A DNA stretch of 64,000 nt from Curtobacterium sp. 9128 (GTDB taxonomy: Bacteria > Actinomycetota > Actinomycetes > Actinomycetales > Microbacteriaceae): assembly GCF_900086645.1 (NCBI RefSeq), contig NZ_LT576451.1, positions 2,852,001 to 2,916,000 on the forward strand, read 5' to 3'. The notes beneath the pieces are model-generated. The model did not search any database. It was not told the origin of the DNA and saw nothing but the letters and a program-made list of their open reading frames with translations. Positions 54,801 through 62,953 of the stretch are shown here, in pieces. A program made the translations under genes and the position numbers. Numbering within the stretch: position 1 is the stretch's first letter; the number at the start of each line of letters is the position of its first letter.

Positions 54801-55569
54801 CGATGCGCTCGGACTTCCGGCCGGCCTCGACCTCCTGGTGCTCGTGCAGCTCGCGGCGCAGGCGGACGACGTCGTCCGCCAGGATCCGGGCCTTGGCGTC
54901 CCGGGCGACGGCCGCGACGGACTGGGCCTTGCGTGCGACCTCGGCCTGGCGACCGAGGGGCTTCAGCTGACGACGGATCTCGCCGGCGAGGTCGGACAGA
55001 CGCGTGAGGTTCGTCTGCATGGCGTCGAGCTTCCGGAGGGTCTTCTCCTTGCGCCGACGGTGCTTCAGGATGCCGGCCGCTTCCTCGATGAACCCGCGGC
55101 GGTCCTCGGGGGTCGCGTGCAGGACCTTGTCGAGCTGCCCCTGGCCGACGATGACGTGCATCTCGCGCCCGAGGCCGGTGTCCGAGAGCAGTTCCTGCAC
55201 GTCGAGCAGACGGCAGTTCTCACCGTTGATGGCGTACTCGCTGCCGCCGTTCCGGAACAGCGTGCGGGAGATCGTCACCTCGCTGTAGTCGATCGGCAGG
55301 AGCCCGTCGGTGTTGTCGATCGTCAGGAGCACCTGCGCCCGACCGAGCGGGCCACGGGTCGAGGTGCCGGCGAAGATGACGTCCTCCATCTTGCCGCCAC
55401 GGAGCGTCTTCGCCCCCTGCTCCCCCATCACCCACGCGAGGGCGTCGACCACGTTGGACTTGCCGGAGCCGTTCGGGCCGACGATGCAGGTCACCCCCGG
55501 CTCGAACGCGAACGTCGTCGGTTGCGCGAAGGACTTGAACCCCTTGATGGTCAGGCTCTTCAAGTACAT
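51826..55569 (-). CDS. smc: Chromosome partition protein SMC, with an acidic insertion
   Basis: 1247 residues, slightly above the usual 1180-1200. Walker A GPNGSGKSNVV lies at residues 32-42. Two long coiled-coil arms flank a hinge near 500-650 (GRLADHLTVTSGFEAAIAAAL). The C-terminal head has signature LSGGERSLAAVALL and Walker B FYIMDEVEAALDD. At about residues 960-1025 an Asp/Val-rich segment (repeats of VDVD, DVDLDVDV) interrupts the coil just before the VNPLALEEF motif; its DNA is a GTCCAC hexamer array. ATG 55569 has GGAG upstream. Confidence 0.94.
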   Translation of the reverse strand: MYLKSLTIKGFKSFAQPTTFAFEPGVTCIVGPNGSGKSNVVDALAWVMGEQGAKTLRGGKMEDVIFAGTSTRGPLGRAQVLLTIDNTDGLLPIDYSEVTISRTLFRNGGSEYAINGENCRLLDVQELLSDTGLGREMHVIVGQGQLDKVLHATPEDRRGFIEEAAGILKHRRRKEKTLRKLDAMQTNLTRLSDLAGEIRRQLKPLGRQAEVARKAQSVAAVARDAKARILADDVVRLRRELHEHQEVEAGRKSERIVLTERLDQTRARQQHVEQSMVGDDVDRARTVVHRLESVQERLRGLSSLANQRLILLAQQSDAPQQGPTITTEQVAGVRAEGDRLDAQATAMQQGMAAAADRVRQARATLDALDERIAAQAALVSQHDLDAQRLASAVDVARSKRGSAVADRERRERALTEATERSRLAEAALADVGTDPSADTDADALQTALDAARERLERTQTARDELRDRLHGMERERDALDARVAALGMSIDVRDGSQALIEAGRAGIVGRLADHLTVTSGFEAAIAAALDGLADAVLAEDRAAALDAVAHARTEDIGRIDVVVADAAGTAAGSSAPAGVRRALDLVSGPPALSAILADTLVADSDDVDLEAVLTAAPQATVVTRSGDLVRAVRVTGGGERTTSRIELVAERDDAVTRRDAIATAAAELATSLQAARTDVDDARRAADDADRTSRAHAAAVAEYDRTSASVRAKAENALAEVERLRAALGETDGAVESAERVLAEAEQAQQEHAGAPRPTVDATERPALQDALEAARAAEIEQRIQIDTVRERARAERSRADQLDRQLEAERAAAEEAARLAVIRRGQMATAESVLADLPEVLGAVDRSLAEARVELATAESERSKRNTELQTIRNEERELRDRLQSITDGVHSLEMEIYEKKLHVSGVLDRAQSELGLVEAVLVAEYGPDVPVPVDVLIDPRVLARKHRDASRAAAAAAAVVPDEDEDVDADSLDSADVDSVDVDVDLDVDVPELVDAESTLPGGPALPEFDATDDVDLTEVETVPYVRAEQERRLKAAERDLGQLGKVNPLALEEFQALEQRHAFLAEQLEDLQKTRTDLMTIIEELDAKMQTIFESAFNDTREAFDVIFPILFPGGSGSITLTDPTDLLGTGIDVQVKPAGKKIDRLTLLSGGERSLAAVALLVAIFTARPSPFYIMDEVEAALDDANLGRLLTVFERLREASQLIVITHQKRTMEIADALYGVSMRQDGVSAVVGQRVQRRDAA

Positions 55570-55635
55570 GGCGGTCTCCGGGTGTGTCGCTCGTCGCGCT
55601 GCTCGCTGGCTGGTGTCTCGCTGTTCGGCGTCAGG

Positions 55636-56607
55636 CTAACGCCTGCGAGCGCGCGGACGCGGCTGGCACACGGGGCAGATGTGGCTGGACCGGTTCATGA
55701 ACGCCTCGCGCACGATCGTCGTGCCGCACCGCGGGCACGGCTTCCCCTGCTGGCCGTAGACGTGGAGCCGTTGCGAGAAGTAGCCGGACTGACCGTTCAC
55801 GTTGACGTACTGGGCGTCGAAGCTCGTGCCACCGTCCTCGAGGGCACGCGCGAGCACGCTGCGGACCTCGTGGAGGAGCAGCAGCACCGATGCCCGCGGA
55901 AGACGGTCTGCCGGCCGGTCGTAGTGGAGCTTCGCGGCCCACAGCGACTCGTCGGCGTAGATGTTGCCGATGCCGCTCACGACGCCCTGGTCGAGCAGCA
56001 CCCGCTTGATGCCGCTGGAACGCTTCCTCGCCATCTGCACGAACCGGTCGTCGTCGAACGCGGGGTCGAGCGGGTCGCGGGCGATGTGGGAGACCTGGGT
56101 CGGGATGCTCCGACGCCACGGGGCATCGGGCTGTCGGTCGTCCACGGCGCCGGCGAACCCTGCGGGGGCGCCGTCGATCGTGGGCACCATCGCGTCGATC
56201 GCCATCGAGCCGAACGTGCGCTGGTCCACGAACTCGAGCTCGACGGGAGACTCCTGCGTGCCGTCGCGGTCCGACCCACCCGGCTGGACGTCGATGACGA
56301 TGCGGCGGTGCTTCGCCGCCGGGCGGTCGCGGCCGAGCAGGATCTGCCCGCTCATGCCGAGGTGTGCCACGAGCGCTTCTGCCCGGCCGTCGGCGCCCGG
56401 CTCGGCGAGCGGGAGCCAGATGAACTTCCCACGGCGGACGGCGGCGGCGATGGTCCTGCCTGTCAGGCGGTGTGCGAAGTCCTCGGCGGGGCCGTCGTGG
56501 CGCGTGAGGGCCCGTTCGTCGGCGACGTGCACGGCGAGGACCCGTGCGCCGCTGACCGCGGGTTCGAGGCCGGCGCGGACGACCTCGACCTCGGGGAGTT
56601 CGGGCAC
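55636..56607 (-). CDS. mutM: Formamidopyrimidine-DNA glycosylase MutM (Fpg)
   Basis: 323 residues. It removes 8-oxoguanine and cuts the abasic site. The catalytic N-terminal Pro-Glu (after Met removal) is in PELPEVEVVRAGL. GRTIAAAVRRGKFIWLPL and the ADESLWAAK helix follow, and the zinc finger CPRCG/CPVC at the C terminus is intact. It starts at GTG 56607, 3 bp after the rnc stop, and precedes smc, as in many actinobacteria. Confidence 0.95.
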   Translation of the reverse strand: MPELPEVEVVRAGLEPAVSGARVLAVHVADERALTRHDGPAEDFAHRLTGRTIAAAVRRGKFIWLPLAEPGADGRAEALVAHLGMSGQILLGRDRPAAKHRRIVIDVQPGGSDRDGTQESPVELEFVDQRTFGSMAIDAMVPTIDGAPAGFAGAVDDRQPDAPWRRSIPTQVSHIARDPLDPAFDDDRFVQMARKRSSGIKRVLLDQGVVSGIGNIYADESLWAAKLHYDRPADRLPRASVLLLLHEVRSVLARALEDGGTSFDAQYVNVNGQSGYFSQRLHVYGQQGKPCPRCGTTIVREAFMNRSSHICPVCQPRPRARRR

Positions 56608-56610
56608 GCG

Positions 56611-57405
56611 CTAGGACCCGGCGGGCTCTGCGGCGCCGGCGGGCTCTGCCGCGCGGTCTGGCGCCGCCGTCGCGCTGTCGTCGGTGCTCCGGCCGGAGAG
56701 GCGCGTCCAGGCGTCCAGCGCCGCGGCCATCTCGGCGGTCTTCTTGCTCGACCCGGAGCCCGAGGCGATGTCCTCGCCCTGCAGCACGACGGTCGCGTGG
56801 AAGGTCTTGTCGTGGTCAGGGCCCTCTTCGGTGACCCGGTAGGCCGGGTTGCCGAGGGTCAGCGACGACGCGAGCTCCTGCAGGCTCGTCTTCGGGTCCA
56901 TCGCGGCACCGAAACGGTCGGGGTCGATGAGCAGCGGCTCCACGAGGCGCAGGACGAGCGCGGTCGCTTCGTCCGGTCCGGCGGAGAGGTACGTCGCGCC
57001 GATGACGGCTTCGACGGTGTCGGCGAGGATCGACGACTTGTCGCGGCCGCCGGTCAGTTCCTCGCCCTTGCCGAGACGCAGGTAGGCGCCGAGGCCGTTG
57101 AGCCGGGCGATCTCCGCGAGGGCGACCGTCGAGACGAGGCTCGCCCGGCGCTTGGCCAGGTCGCCTTCGTCGAGACCAGGGAAGTCGCGGTAGAGCTTCA
57201 CCGTCACGGCTTGACCGAGGATGGAGTCACCGAGGAACTCGAGGCGTTCGTTGTGCCCGATGCCGCCGTGCTCGTACGCGAACGAGCGGTGCGTCAGGGC
57301 GAGTTGGAGCAGCTCCGGGGACACGTCGACCCGGAGGAGTGCACGAAGACGAGCGACGTCCGACCCCGCGGGGTTGGACCCCGTGGAGCCGGACGTCGCT
57401 GCCAT
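56611..57405 (-). CDS. rnc: Ribonuclease III
   Basis: 264 residues. It cuts double-stranded RNA in rRNA maturation. The signature NERLEFLGDSILG has the metal-binding acids; DTVEAVIGATYL holds the second pair. The dsRNA-binding domain follows at 180-250 (SLQELASSL through SSKKTAEMAAALDAW). A 20-residue Ala/Pro tail (AEPAG repeats) closes it. It lies between rpmF and mutM on the same strand. Confidence 0.95.
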   Translation of the reverse strand: MAATSGSTGSNPAGSDVARLRALLRVDVSPELLQLALTHRSFAYEHGGIGHNERLEFLGDSILGQAVTVKLYRDFPGLDEGDLAKRRASLVSTVALAEIARLNGLGAYLRLGKGEELTGGRDKSSILADTVEAVIGATYLSAGPDEATALVLRLVEPLLIDPDRFGAAMDPKTSLQELASSLTLGNPAYRVTEEGPDHDKTFHATVVLQGEDIASGSGSSKKTAEMAAALDAWTRLSGRSTDDSATAAPDRAAEPAGAAEPAGS

Positions 57406-57418
57406 GCGTGCTACCGAA

Positions 57419-57622
57419 TCAGACGTCGGCGACCTTGCGGCCCTTGTACTCCATGTACAGGGCGGTGCCGGCCGAGTCCTCGACGACCTTCGCGCGGTGC
57501 GGGAGGCTGTAGGTGACCTTGCCGTTCTCGATCGTCTTCACGAGCTGGACCGGCGCGGCCTTCCACTGCGAACGACGGGCGTGCGTGTTGGCACGGGATT
57601 GCTTGCGCTTGGGAACGGCCAT
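57419..57622 (-). CDS. rpmF: 50S ribosomal protein L32
   Basis: 67 residues. [20 protein letters not shown] is typical of L32. The zinc-binding cysteine pairs found in some bacteria are absent, so this is the Cys-minus type, as in other actinobacteria with this operon. The order yceD-rpmF-rnc-mutM is conserved. It lies 85 bp downstream of yceD. Confidence 0.96.
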   Translation of the reverse strand: MAVPKRKQSRANTHARRSQWKAAPVQLVKTIENGKVTYSLPHRAKVVEDSAGTALYMEYKGRKVADV

Positions 57623-57685
57623 GGTGGTTCTCTTTCGGTTGGTCGGTGGTCAGTCGGTGGAGGTGCTGTGAGCGCCGTGCTCGGT

Positions 57686-57723
57686 CTTCAGCTGTCGTTC
57701 TCGGACTTCAGCTGTCGTTCTCG
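57686..57723. repeat. 20-bp tandem duplication at the 3' end of the YceD gene
   Basis: CTTCAGCTGTCGTTCTCG occurs at 57686-57703 and 57706-57723. The right copy encodes the last six residues and the stop codon of the YceD-like protein; the left copy lies just beyond it. A slippage duplication seems likely. Confidence 0.8.
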
Positions 57724-58235
57724 TCGAACGTCAGTCCGTCGAGCGCAGCCCAGCGGGGATCCGTCGGCTCGGGAGCCGTGCGCCCCGTGTCTGCCAGGCG
57801 CTCCCCCGTCACCGGGTCGAGTCCTGGGCAGTCCGGTCGGCAGACCGGCTGGAACGGCAGTGACAGCACCACCGCGTCTCGAACGACCGGTTCAGAATCC
57901 ACGTGGTCTTCGTGAACATGGAAGTCGAAATCCTCCGAGGCATCATACGCGAACAGCTCGGCGAAATCGACTTCGACCGGTTCGCTGATGTCGATGAGGC
58001 AGCGCGAGCACTGCCCGGTGGCCTCCGCCGAAGCGTGCCCGGAGACGAGCACGCCCTCGTGGAGGCCCTCGAGCCGGAGCTCGATGTGGATCGGAGCGCC
58101 CTCGCGAACGGCCACGACCCCTGCCCCGAGGGTCTCGGGGACGGTGATGTCGAGCGTGTGCTCGCGCATCTCGCCCGGGCGGTGCGCGAGGTCACGCACG
58201 CGCAGGGCGTAGGGGCTGTTCACGGGGGAAGACAC
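57708..58235 (-). CDS. YceD-family protein (DUF177)
   Basis: 175 residues. YceD proteins sit before rpmF across bacteria; they are implicated in 23S rRNA maturation, though mechanism is unclear. The core has VSGHASAEATGQCSRCL, and a second site VCRPDCPGL. The cysteines suggest metal binding, though the fourth position seen in relatives (C in PGLC) is Asp here. GTG 58235 has AGGATGG upstream; GTG 58223 four codons later is the alternative. Confidence 0.86.
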   Translation of the reverse strand: MSSPVNSPYALRVRDLAHRPGEMREHTLDITVPETLGAGVVAVREGAPIHIELRLEGLHEGVLVSGHASAEATGQCSRCLIDISEPVEVDFAELFAYDASEDFDFHVHEDHVDSEPVVRDAVVLSLPFQPVCRPDCPGLDPVTGERLADTGRTAPEPTDPRWAALDGLTFDENDS

Positions 58236-58293
58236 GATCGACCATCCTAGCGCGGACAACGGCTGACGTCGAGGAGCGCGCTGCCGTGTCGTC

Positions 58294-58785
58294 TCAGCCG
58301 ACGGCGTTCCGGAGTGCTTCGTCCACCACGACGGGCACGTACGGCGACACGTCTCCGCCGAGCGTCGCCACCTGCCGGATGAGCGAACTCGAGACGTGGG
58401 CACGCGACGCCTCCGGCAGCAGGAACACCGTCTCGACGTCGGCGAGGTGCCGGTTCATGATCGCCATCGGGGTCTCGTACGCGACGTCCTCGCCCGAGCG
58501 GACGCCCTTCACCAGGACCGTCGCGCCGACCTGCCGGCAGTAGTCGACGAGGAGCCCGGCGGTCCACTCCCCGACCCGGATGTTCGCCGGCGCATCGGTC
58601 TCGGCCAACGACTCCTCGATCAGCCGGACACGATCGACGGCGTCGAACATCGCGGTCTTCTTGTCGGGGTTGTGCACGACGAGCACGTGGACCTCGTCGA
58701 AGAGTCCTGCCGCCCGACCGATGACGTCGAGGTGCCCGAGGGTCACGGGGTCGAAGGAGCCGGGGACGACCGCGATCTGCGTCAT
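58294..58785 (-). CDS. coaD: Phosphopantetheine adenylyltransferase
   Basis: 163 residues. It adds AMP to 4'-phosphopantetheine, the penultimate step of CoA synthesis. [14 protein letters not shown] holds the nucleotide-binding HxGH-like site (here LGHLD) and the C-terminal [11 protein letters not shown] motif is complete. TATCGT lies 7 nt before the ATG, implying a leaderless message. It is near recG and rsmD as in most actinobacteria. Confidence 0.95.
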   Translation of the reverse strand: MTQIAVVPGSFDPVTLGHLDVIGRAAGLFDEVHVLVVHNPDKKTAMFDAVDRVRLIEESLAETDAPANIRVGEWTAGLLVDYCRQVGATVLVKGVRSGEDVAYETPMAIMNRHLADVETVFLLPEASRAHVSSSLIRQVATLGGDVSPYVPVVVDEALRNAVG

Positions 58786-58792
58786 ACCCGCG

Positions 58793-58798
58793 ACGATA
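58793..58798 (-). promoter_or_regulatory. -10 box TATCGT of coaD, leaderless promoter
   Basis: TATCGT on the minus strand, 7 nt before the coaD ATG, in the 30-bp gap after recG. Confidence 0.52.
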
Positions 58799-58815
58799 CC
58801 TGCCCCGCCGCCGGT

Positions 58816-61047
58816 TCAGTTCTTGCCGAGGAAGGCCGCGTCGGACTCGTCCAGACGCCGGGCGAGGGCGTCTCGGAGCTCGGGCTGCCCGTCGAGCGAC
58901 GGGTCGATCCCGAGCAATCGTTCGGCTTCTTCCCGCGCATCGACGATGATGTCGGCGTCCCGCACGACCCGGAGCAGGTTGAGGGACGACCGCCCGCCGG
59001 ACTGCCGCTCCCCCAACACGTCGCCTTCGCGGCGGAGCTCGAGGTCCACGCGGGCGAGCTCGAAGCCGTCGTCAGACCCTTCCACTGCATCGACCCGCTC
59101 GCGCGAGGTGGTCTCGAGCTCGGCGGAGGTGACGAGCAGGCAGACGCCCGCGTACTGCCCACGACCGATGCGGCCGCGCAGCTGGTGGAGCTGGGAGACG
59201 CCGAACCGGTCGGCGTCGAGGATCGCCATCATCGACGCGTTCGGCACGTCGACACCGACCTCGATCACGGTGGTCGCGACCAGGACGTCGATCTGGCCGG
59301 CCGCGAACGCCGTCATCACGCGGTCCTTCTCGTCGCCGGTCATCCGGCCGTGCAGGACCTCGATCCGACGTCCGTCGAGGACCGGCATCGTGCGCATCCG
59401 CTCCGCCGTCGCGAGCACTGTGGCAGGCGCACGCTTCGGTGTGTCGTCATCCGCGTCGACTTCCGGCTCGCCGTCGTCCTCGGCGTGGGCGTCGTCGATC
59501 GCCGGGCAGACCACGAAGGCCTGCCGGCCGGCGCCGAGTTCCTCGGCCATGCGGGTCCAGATCCGCGACTCCCACCCGGGGTGCTCGGCGAGCCCCACCG
59601 TGAAGGTCTCCACCCCCGCGCGACCCGACGGCATACCGGCGATCGTGGAGACGTCGAGGTCGCCGAAGACGGTCATCGCGACGGTGCGCGGGATCGGCGT
59701 GGCGGTGAGGACGAGCACGTGCGGCGGCCGCTCGCCCTTCGTGCGGAGTGCTTCACGCTGCTCGACACCGAACCGGTGCTGCTCGTCGACGACCACGAGG
59801 CCGAGCTCGGCGAAGTCCACCTTGTCGCCGAGCAGCGCGTGCGTGCCGACGACGAGCCGGGAGCTGCCGGACGCCGCCGCGAGGAGCGCACGACGGCGTT
59901 CGTCGGTGGACTGCGACCCCGTGAGGATGACCGGGCGGAGTTCGGCGGCGAGGTCGGGGCCGAGGAACTTCACGATCGAGCGCAGGTGCTGCGCCGCCAG
60001 GACCTCGGTCGGGGCGATGAGTGCCGACTGCCCGCCGGACTCCGCGACCGTCAGCATCGCGCGGATGGCGACGAGGGTCTTTCCGGAGCCGACCTCGCCC
60101 TGGACCAGACGGTGCATCGGCCACGACTCCGTCAGGTCGTGCGCGATCTCGTCGCCGACGGCGCGCTGGTCGTCGGTCAGGGTGAACGGCAGCGTCGCGT
60201 CGAAGCGCTCGAGGATCCCACCGGGCGACGCGGTCCGCGGGGTCGAGGCCGTCGCACGTGCGGCGATGCGGCGCTGGACCAGGGCGGTCTGCAGCACGAA
60301 CGCCTCTCGGTAGCGGAGGGCGTCCTGCGCACGCTTGAAGTCGGACACCTTCTCCGGGCGGTGCAGCAGTTCGAGCGCACGACGGAACGGCACCAGGTCG
60401 AGCCGGGTCCTGACGCCGGACGGGATCGGGTCGGCGATGTCCGGCAGGGTGTCGAGCACCACCGCCATGGCCTTCGCGATCTGCCACGAGGACAGCGACG
60501 CGGTGGCCGGGTAGATCGGGATCGGCTGCCGCGAGAACCGGATCGCTTCCTCGGACTCGGGGTCGGCGGTTGCACGGGGGTCGTCCGCGTCGAACAGTTC
60601 GTAGTCGGGGTGCGCGAGCTGCCGGGCGCCGCGGTAGTCGCCGACCTTGCCCGCGAATATCCCGCGGGCGCCGACGACGAGGTCCTTCGTCCGCCAGCCC
60701 TGGTTGAAGAACGTGAGCGTCAGCAGGCCCTTGCCGTCACCGATCTTCGCTTCGAGGATGGAGCCCCTGCGCTGGCGCATCGTGCGTTCGCGGACGTCGA
60801 CGACCTCGGCGACGATCGTCACCGATTCCCCGATGGCGAGCGAGTCGAGCGCCGTCAGGGCACCGCGCTCGGCGTAGCGACGTGGCGCGTGCTCGAGGAA
60901 CTCCCCCACCGTGCGGTACCCGAACGCCTTCTCGACGGCCTTGGCGGTGCGGCCGCCGAGCACGTTCGCGAGCTTCGTGTCCAGCGGCGCCGGACCCCAC
61001 TGCAGGTCGGACGGGGCTGCCGGCGCGGCGGATCCTGAGGTGACCAC
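58816..61047 (-). CDS. recG: ATP-dependent DNA helicase RecG
   Basis: 743 residues. It remodels stalled forks and Holliday junctions. The wedge (OB) domain lies at 60-150. Helicase motifs are QGEVGSGKTLVAI (Walker A), VVDEQHRFG (DEQH), TATPIPRT, and QLRGRIGRG. An acidic insert (DDGEPEVDADDD) lies between the helicase lobes. The GTG at 61047 is preferred because TACCGT is exactly 6 nt upstream. GTG 61080, behind GGAGG, would add 11 residues. Confidence 0.93.
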   Translation of the reverse strand: MVTSGSAAPAAPSDLQWGPAPLDTKLANVLGGRTAKAVEKAFGYRTVGEFLEHAPRRYAERGALTALDSLAIGESVTIVAEVVDVRERTMRQRRGSILEAKIGDGKGLLTLTFFNQGWRTKDLVVGARGIFAGKVGDYRGARQLAHPDYELFDADDPRATADPESEEAIRFSRQPIPIYPATASLSSWQIAKAMAVVLDTLPDIADPIPSGVRTRLDLVPFRRALELLHRPEKVSDFKRAQDALRYREAFVLQTALVQRRIAARATASTPRTASPGGILERFDATLPFTLTDDQRAVGDEIAHDLTESWPMHRLVQGEVGSGKTLVAIRAMLTVAESGGQSALIAPTEVLAAQHLRSIVKFLGPDLAAELRPVILTGSQSTDERRRALLAAASGSSRLVVGTHALLGDKVDFAELGLVVVDEQHRFGVEQREALRTKGERPPHVLVLTATPIPRTVAMTVFGDLDVSTIAGMPSGRAGVETFTVGLAEHPGWESRIWTRMAEELGAGRQAFVVCPAIDDAHAEDDGEPEVDADDDTPKRAPATVLATAERMRTMPVLDGRRIEVLHGRMTGDEKDRVMTAFAAGQIDVLVATTVIEVGVDVPNASMMAILDADRFGVSQLHQLRGRIGRGQYAGVCLLVTSAELETTSRERVDAVEGSDDGFELARVDLELRREGDVLGERQSGGRSSLNLLRVVRDADIIVDAREEAERLLGIDPSLDGQPELRDALARRLDESDAAFLGKN

Positions 61048-61053
61048 ACGGCA

Positions 61054-61059
61054 ACGGTA
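61054..61059 (-). promoter_or_regulatory. -10 box TACCGT of recG, leaderless promoter
   Basis: TACCGT on the minus strand, 6 nt before GTG 61047. It lies inside the longer candidate reading frame. Confidence 0.5.
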
Positions 61060-61132
61060 CCCGGCACGACCGACGTGCACCGAGCCTCCAGGACGACCTG
61101 TGGAGAACGTCGGAACGCGACCTGGTGGCCGC

Positions 61133-61138
61133 TACGGT
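61133..61138 (+). promoter_or_regulatory. -10 box TACGGT of rsmD, leaderless promoter
   Basis: TACGGT lies 6 nt before the rsmD ATG and no Shine-Dalgarno is present. Confidence 0.55.
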
Positions 61139-61144
61139 TGCTGC

Positions 61145-61708
61145 ATGACCCGCATCATCGCCGGCGCCGCCGGTTCCACGACGCTCCGGGTGCCGAAGTC
61201 GGGCACCCGACCGACGAGCGACCGGGTGCGCGAAGCGCTGTTCTCCTCGCTCGAGTCGCGCGGGCTCGTCGACGACACGGCCGTGGCCGACCTCTACGCG
61301 GGGACGGGTGCACTCGGGCTCGAAGCGGCCTCGCGCGGCGCGGTCGAGGTGGTCCTGGTGGACCGGGCTGCTGCTGCCGCGGCGGTCTGTCGCGAGAACG
61401 CGCGCACCGTGCAGCAGCGGGTCCCTGGTGTCCGCATCGACGTGCACGCGCAGCCGGCCCTGGGGTTCCTCCGCGGGACCGTCCGGACGTTCGACCTGGC
61501 GTTCATCGACCCGCCGTACGACGTCACGGAGTCCGAGATCGCCGAGGTGCTCGACGCGCTCGTCCCCCGGCTGACGCGCGACGCCGTCGTGATCGTCGAA
61601 CGCAGCAAGCGGTCGCCGGAACCGACCTGGCCCGCCGGCCTCGAGCCGTTCAGCAAGCGCAGTTACGGCGAGACCGTCGCGTGGGAGGCCGTGGTCGCCA
61701 CCGCCTGA
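61145..61708 (+). CDS. rsmD: 16S rRNA (guanine966-N2)-methyltransferase
   Basis: 187 residues. It methylates G966 of 16S rRNA. RIIAGAAGSTTLRVP is the N-terminal signature; SAM-binding DLYAGTGALGLEAASRGA and catalytic FIDPPYD are intact. It is divergent from recG, which is typical of actinobacteria. ATG 61145 is set by the TACGGT box. Confidence 0.95.
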   Translation: MTRIIAGAAGSTTLRVPKSGTRPTSDRVREALFSSLESRGLVDDTAVADLYAGTGALGLEAASRGAVEVVLVDRAAAAAAVCRENARTVQQRVPGVRIDVHAQPALGFLRGTVRTFDLAFIDPPYDVTESEIAEVLDALVPRLTRDAVVIVERSKRSPEPTWPAGLEPFSKRSYGETVAWEAVVATA

Positions 61709-61729
61709 CGCTGCCGACGGGCGGCGCTG

Positions 61730-61866
61730 CCGACTCGGAACGACACCGCCGTTGTCGTACGACAGCGATCCTGTCGCTCCTTCCACGCGCAACAGTTGCG
61801 TGCGCCGGGCAACGACACCGCCGTTGTCGTACGACAGCGACTCTGTCGCTCCTTGCACGCGCAACC
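61730..61866. repeat. Dispersed TGTCGTACGACA repeat, two 55-bp direct copies
   Basis: Copies at 61739-61793 and 61811-61865 differ at three bases (period 72). Each has the core GTTGTCGTACGACAGCGA. The segment CCGACTCGGAACGACA (61730-61745) is shared with 26162-26177, and CGCAACAGTTGC (61788-61799) with 26220-26231. A C/G dinucleotide-rich tract follows to 61940. The 243-bp gap holds no gene that I can see. Confidence 0.88.
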
Positions 61867-61951
61867 ACCGCGCGCGCTCGCGCACCGCCCCCGCGCGCCG
61901 CGCACCGCACCGCACCCGCGCACCGCCCCGAGCGCAAGCGCCCGCGCCCCC

Positions 61952-62941
61952 TCAGCCCGCGACGCCGTCCCAGTCCGCGTACGGGTCCCACCCGGTCGTC
62001 GGGACGCCGACACCGTCGCGCACGAGGTCGGCCGCGCCGCGCTCCAGCACGACACCGATCCGCCGGAACCCCCCGGGCAACACGGCGTCCGCCGGGAACG
62101 TCGCGAGCAGCCCGTGATCCTCGCCCCCGTGCAACGCCACGTCGTCGAGCGCCGCGGAGATCTCCAGCGTCACCCGACTCGACCGTGCAAGTCGCCCGGC
62201 GTCGATCGCGAGCCCGTCCGACAGGTCGAGCATCGCCGTCGCACCGGCAGCGGCGGCGAGCGGCCCGTCGGCGATCGGCGGCACCGGTCGGCGCTGGCGC
62301 CCGACGTCCGGGTCCTCGTCGAGTCCGGTGGCGACCACCGCGGCCCGCGACGGCTCACCGTGCGCGTCGACACCGGACCGGAACAGCCGAGCGAGCCCCC
62401 GCGCCGCGCGACCGAGCTCACCCGAGACGGCCAGCACGTCGCCGACGCGTGCCCCCGACCGCAGCACCGGAGCACGGTCCTGCAGGTCGCCGAAGGCGGT
62501 CACGGCGACCGTGAACGCCGATGACGTGGACAGGTCTCCCCCGACGACCCCGCACCCGGGAGCGAGCGCGTCGACCGCGAGCCGGAACCCGTCCGCGATG
62601 CCCTCGAGCACCGCGACGGGCGTGTCCTGCGGTGCGGCGATCGCGACGACCAGTCCAGAGGGCACCGCACCCATCGCGGCGACGTCCGAGAGGTTCGTCG
62701 CCGCGGCCTTCCACCCGACGTCCGACGGCGACGACCACGCCCACCGGAAGTCCGGACCGTGCACCATCATGTCGGTCGTCACGACGAACCGGCCATCGGG
62801 AGCCGCCACCACGGCGCAGTCGTCCCCCGGCCCGACGAGGGGCGACCCCTGCGGCAGCCGCGACGTCACCCGGTCGAGCACGACGAGTTCACCGAGCTCC
62901 CCGACGGTCGGTCCGGTCCAGGGCTCGTCCTTCGCGTCCAC
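61952..62941 (-). CDS. thiL: Thiamine-monophosphate kinase
   Basis: 329 residues. It phosphorylates thiamine monophosphate to the diphosphate. The PurM-like fold shows VGPGDDCAVVAAPDGRFVV, TTDMMVHGPDFR, and GGDLSTSS (metal-binding Asp). LDLSDGLAIDAGRL near residue 240 is the second Asp motif. GTG 62941 has TACCGT exactly 6 nt upstream. It is divergent from the DUF3515 gene. Confidence 0.93.
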   Translation of the reverse strand: MDAKDEPWTGPTVGELGELVVLDRVTSRLPQGSPLVGPGDDCAVVAAPDGRFVVTTDMMVHGPDFRWAWSSPSDVGWKAAATNLSDVAAMGAVPSGLVVAIAAPQDTPVAVLEGIADGFRLAVDALAPGCGVVGGDLSTSSAFTVAVTAFGDLQDRAPVLRSGARVGDVLAVSGELGRAARGLARLFRSGVDAHGEPSRAAVVATGLDEDPDVGRQRRPVPPIADGPLAAAAGATAMLDLSDGLAIDAGRLARSSRVTLEISAALDDVALHGGEDHGLLATFPADAVLPGGFRRIGVVLERGAADLVRDGVGVPTTGWDPYADWDGVAG

Positions 62942-62947
62942 ACGAGA

Positions 62948-62953
62948 ACGGTA
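62948..62953 (-). promoter_or_regulatory. -10 box TACCGT of thiL, overlapping the divergent promoter
   Basis: TACCGT on the minus strand, 6 nt before the thiL GTG. Its last two bases overlap the plus-strand TAGCCT box of the DUF3515 gene, so both promoters cannot be bound at once. Confidence 0.55.

Noticed and set aside
53482-57516. A 1344-codon open frame on plus across smc, mutM and rnc
   Set aside because: It is antisense to three strongly supported genes, has no recognisable motifs, and its composition follows the reverse complement of SMC coiled coil.
61708-61951. Possible small gene in the C/G-rich tract between rsmD and thiL
   Set aside because: The sequence is explained by tandem repeats and dinucleotide runs; frames there are Arg/Ala/Pro low-complexity with no start signal.
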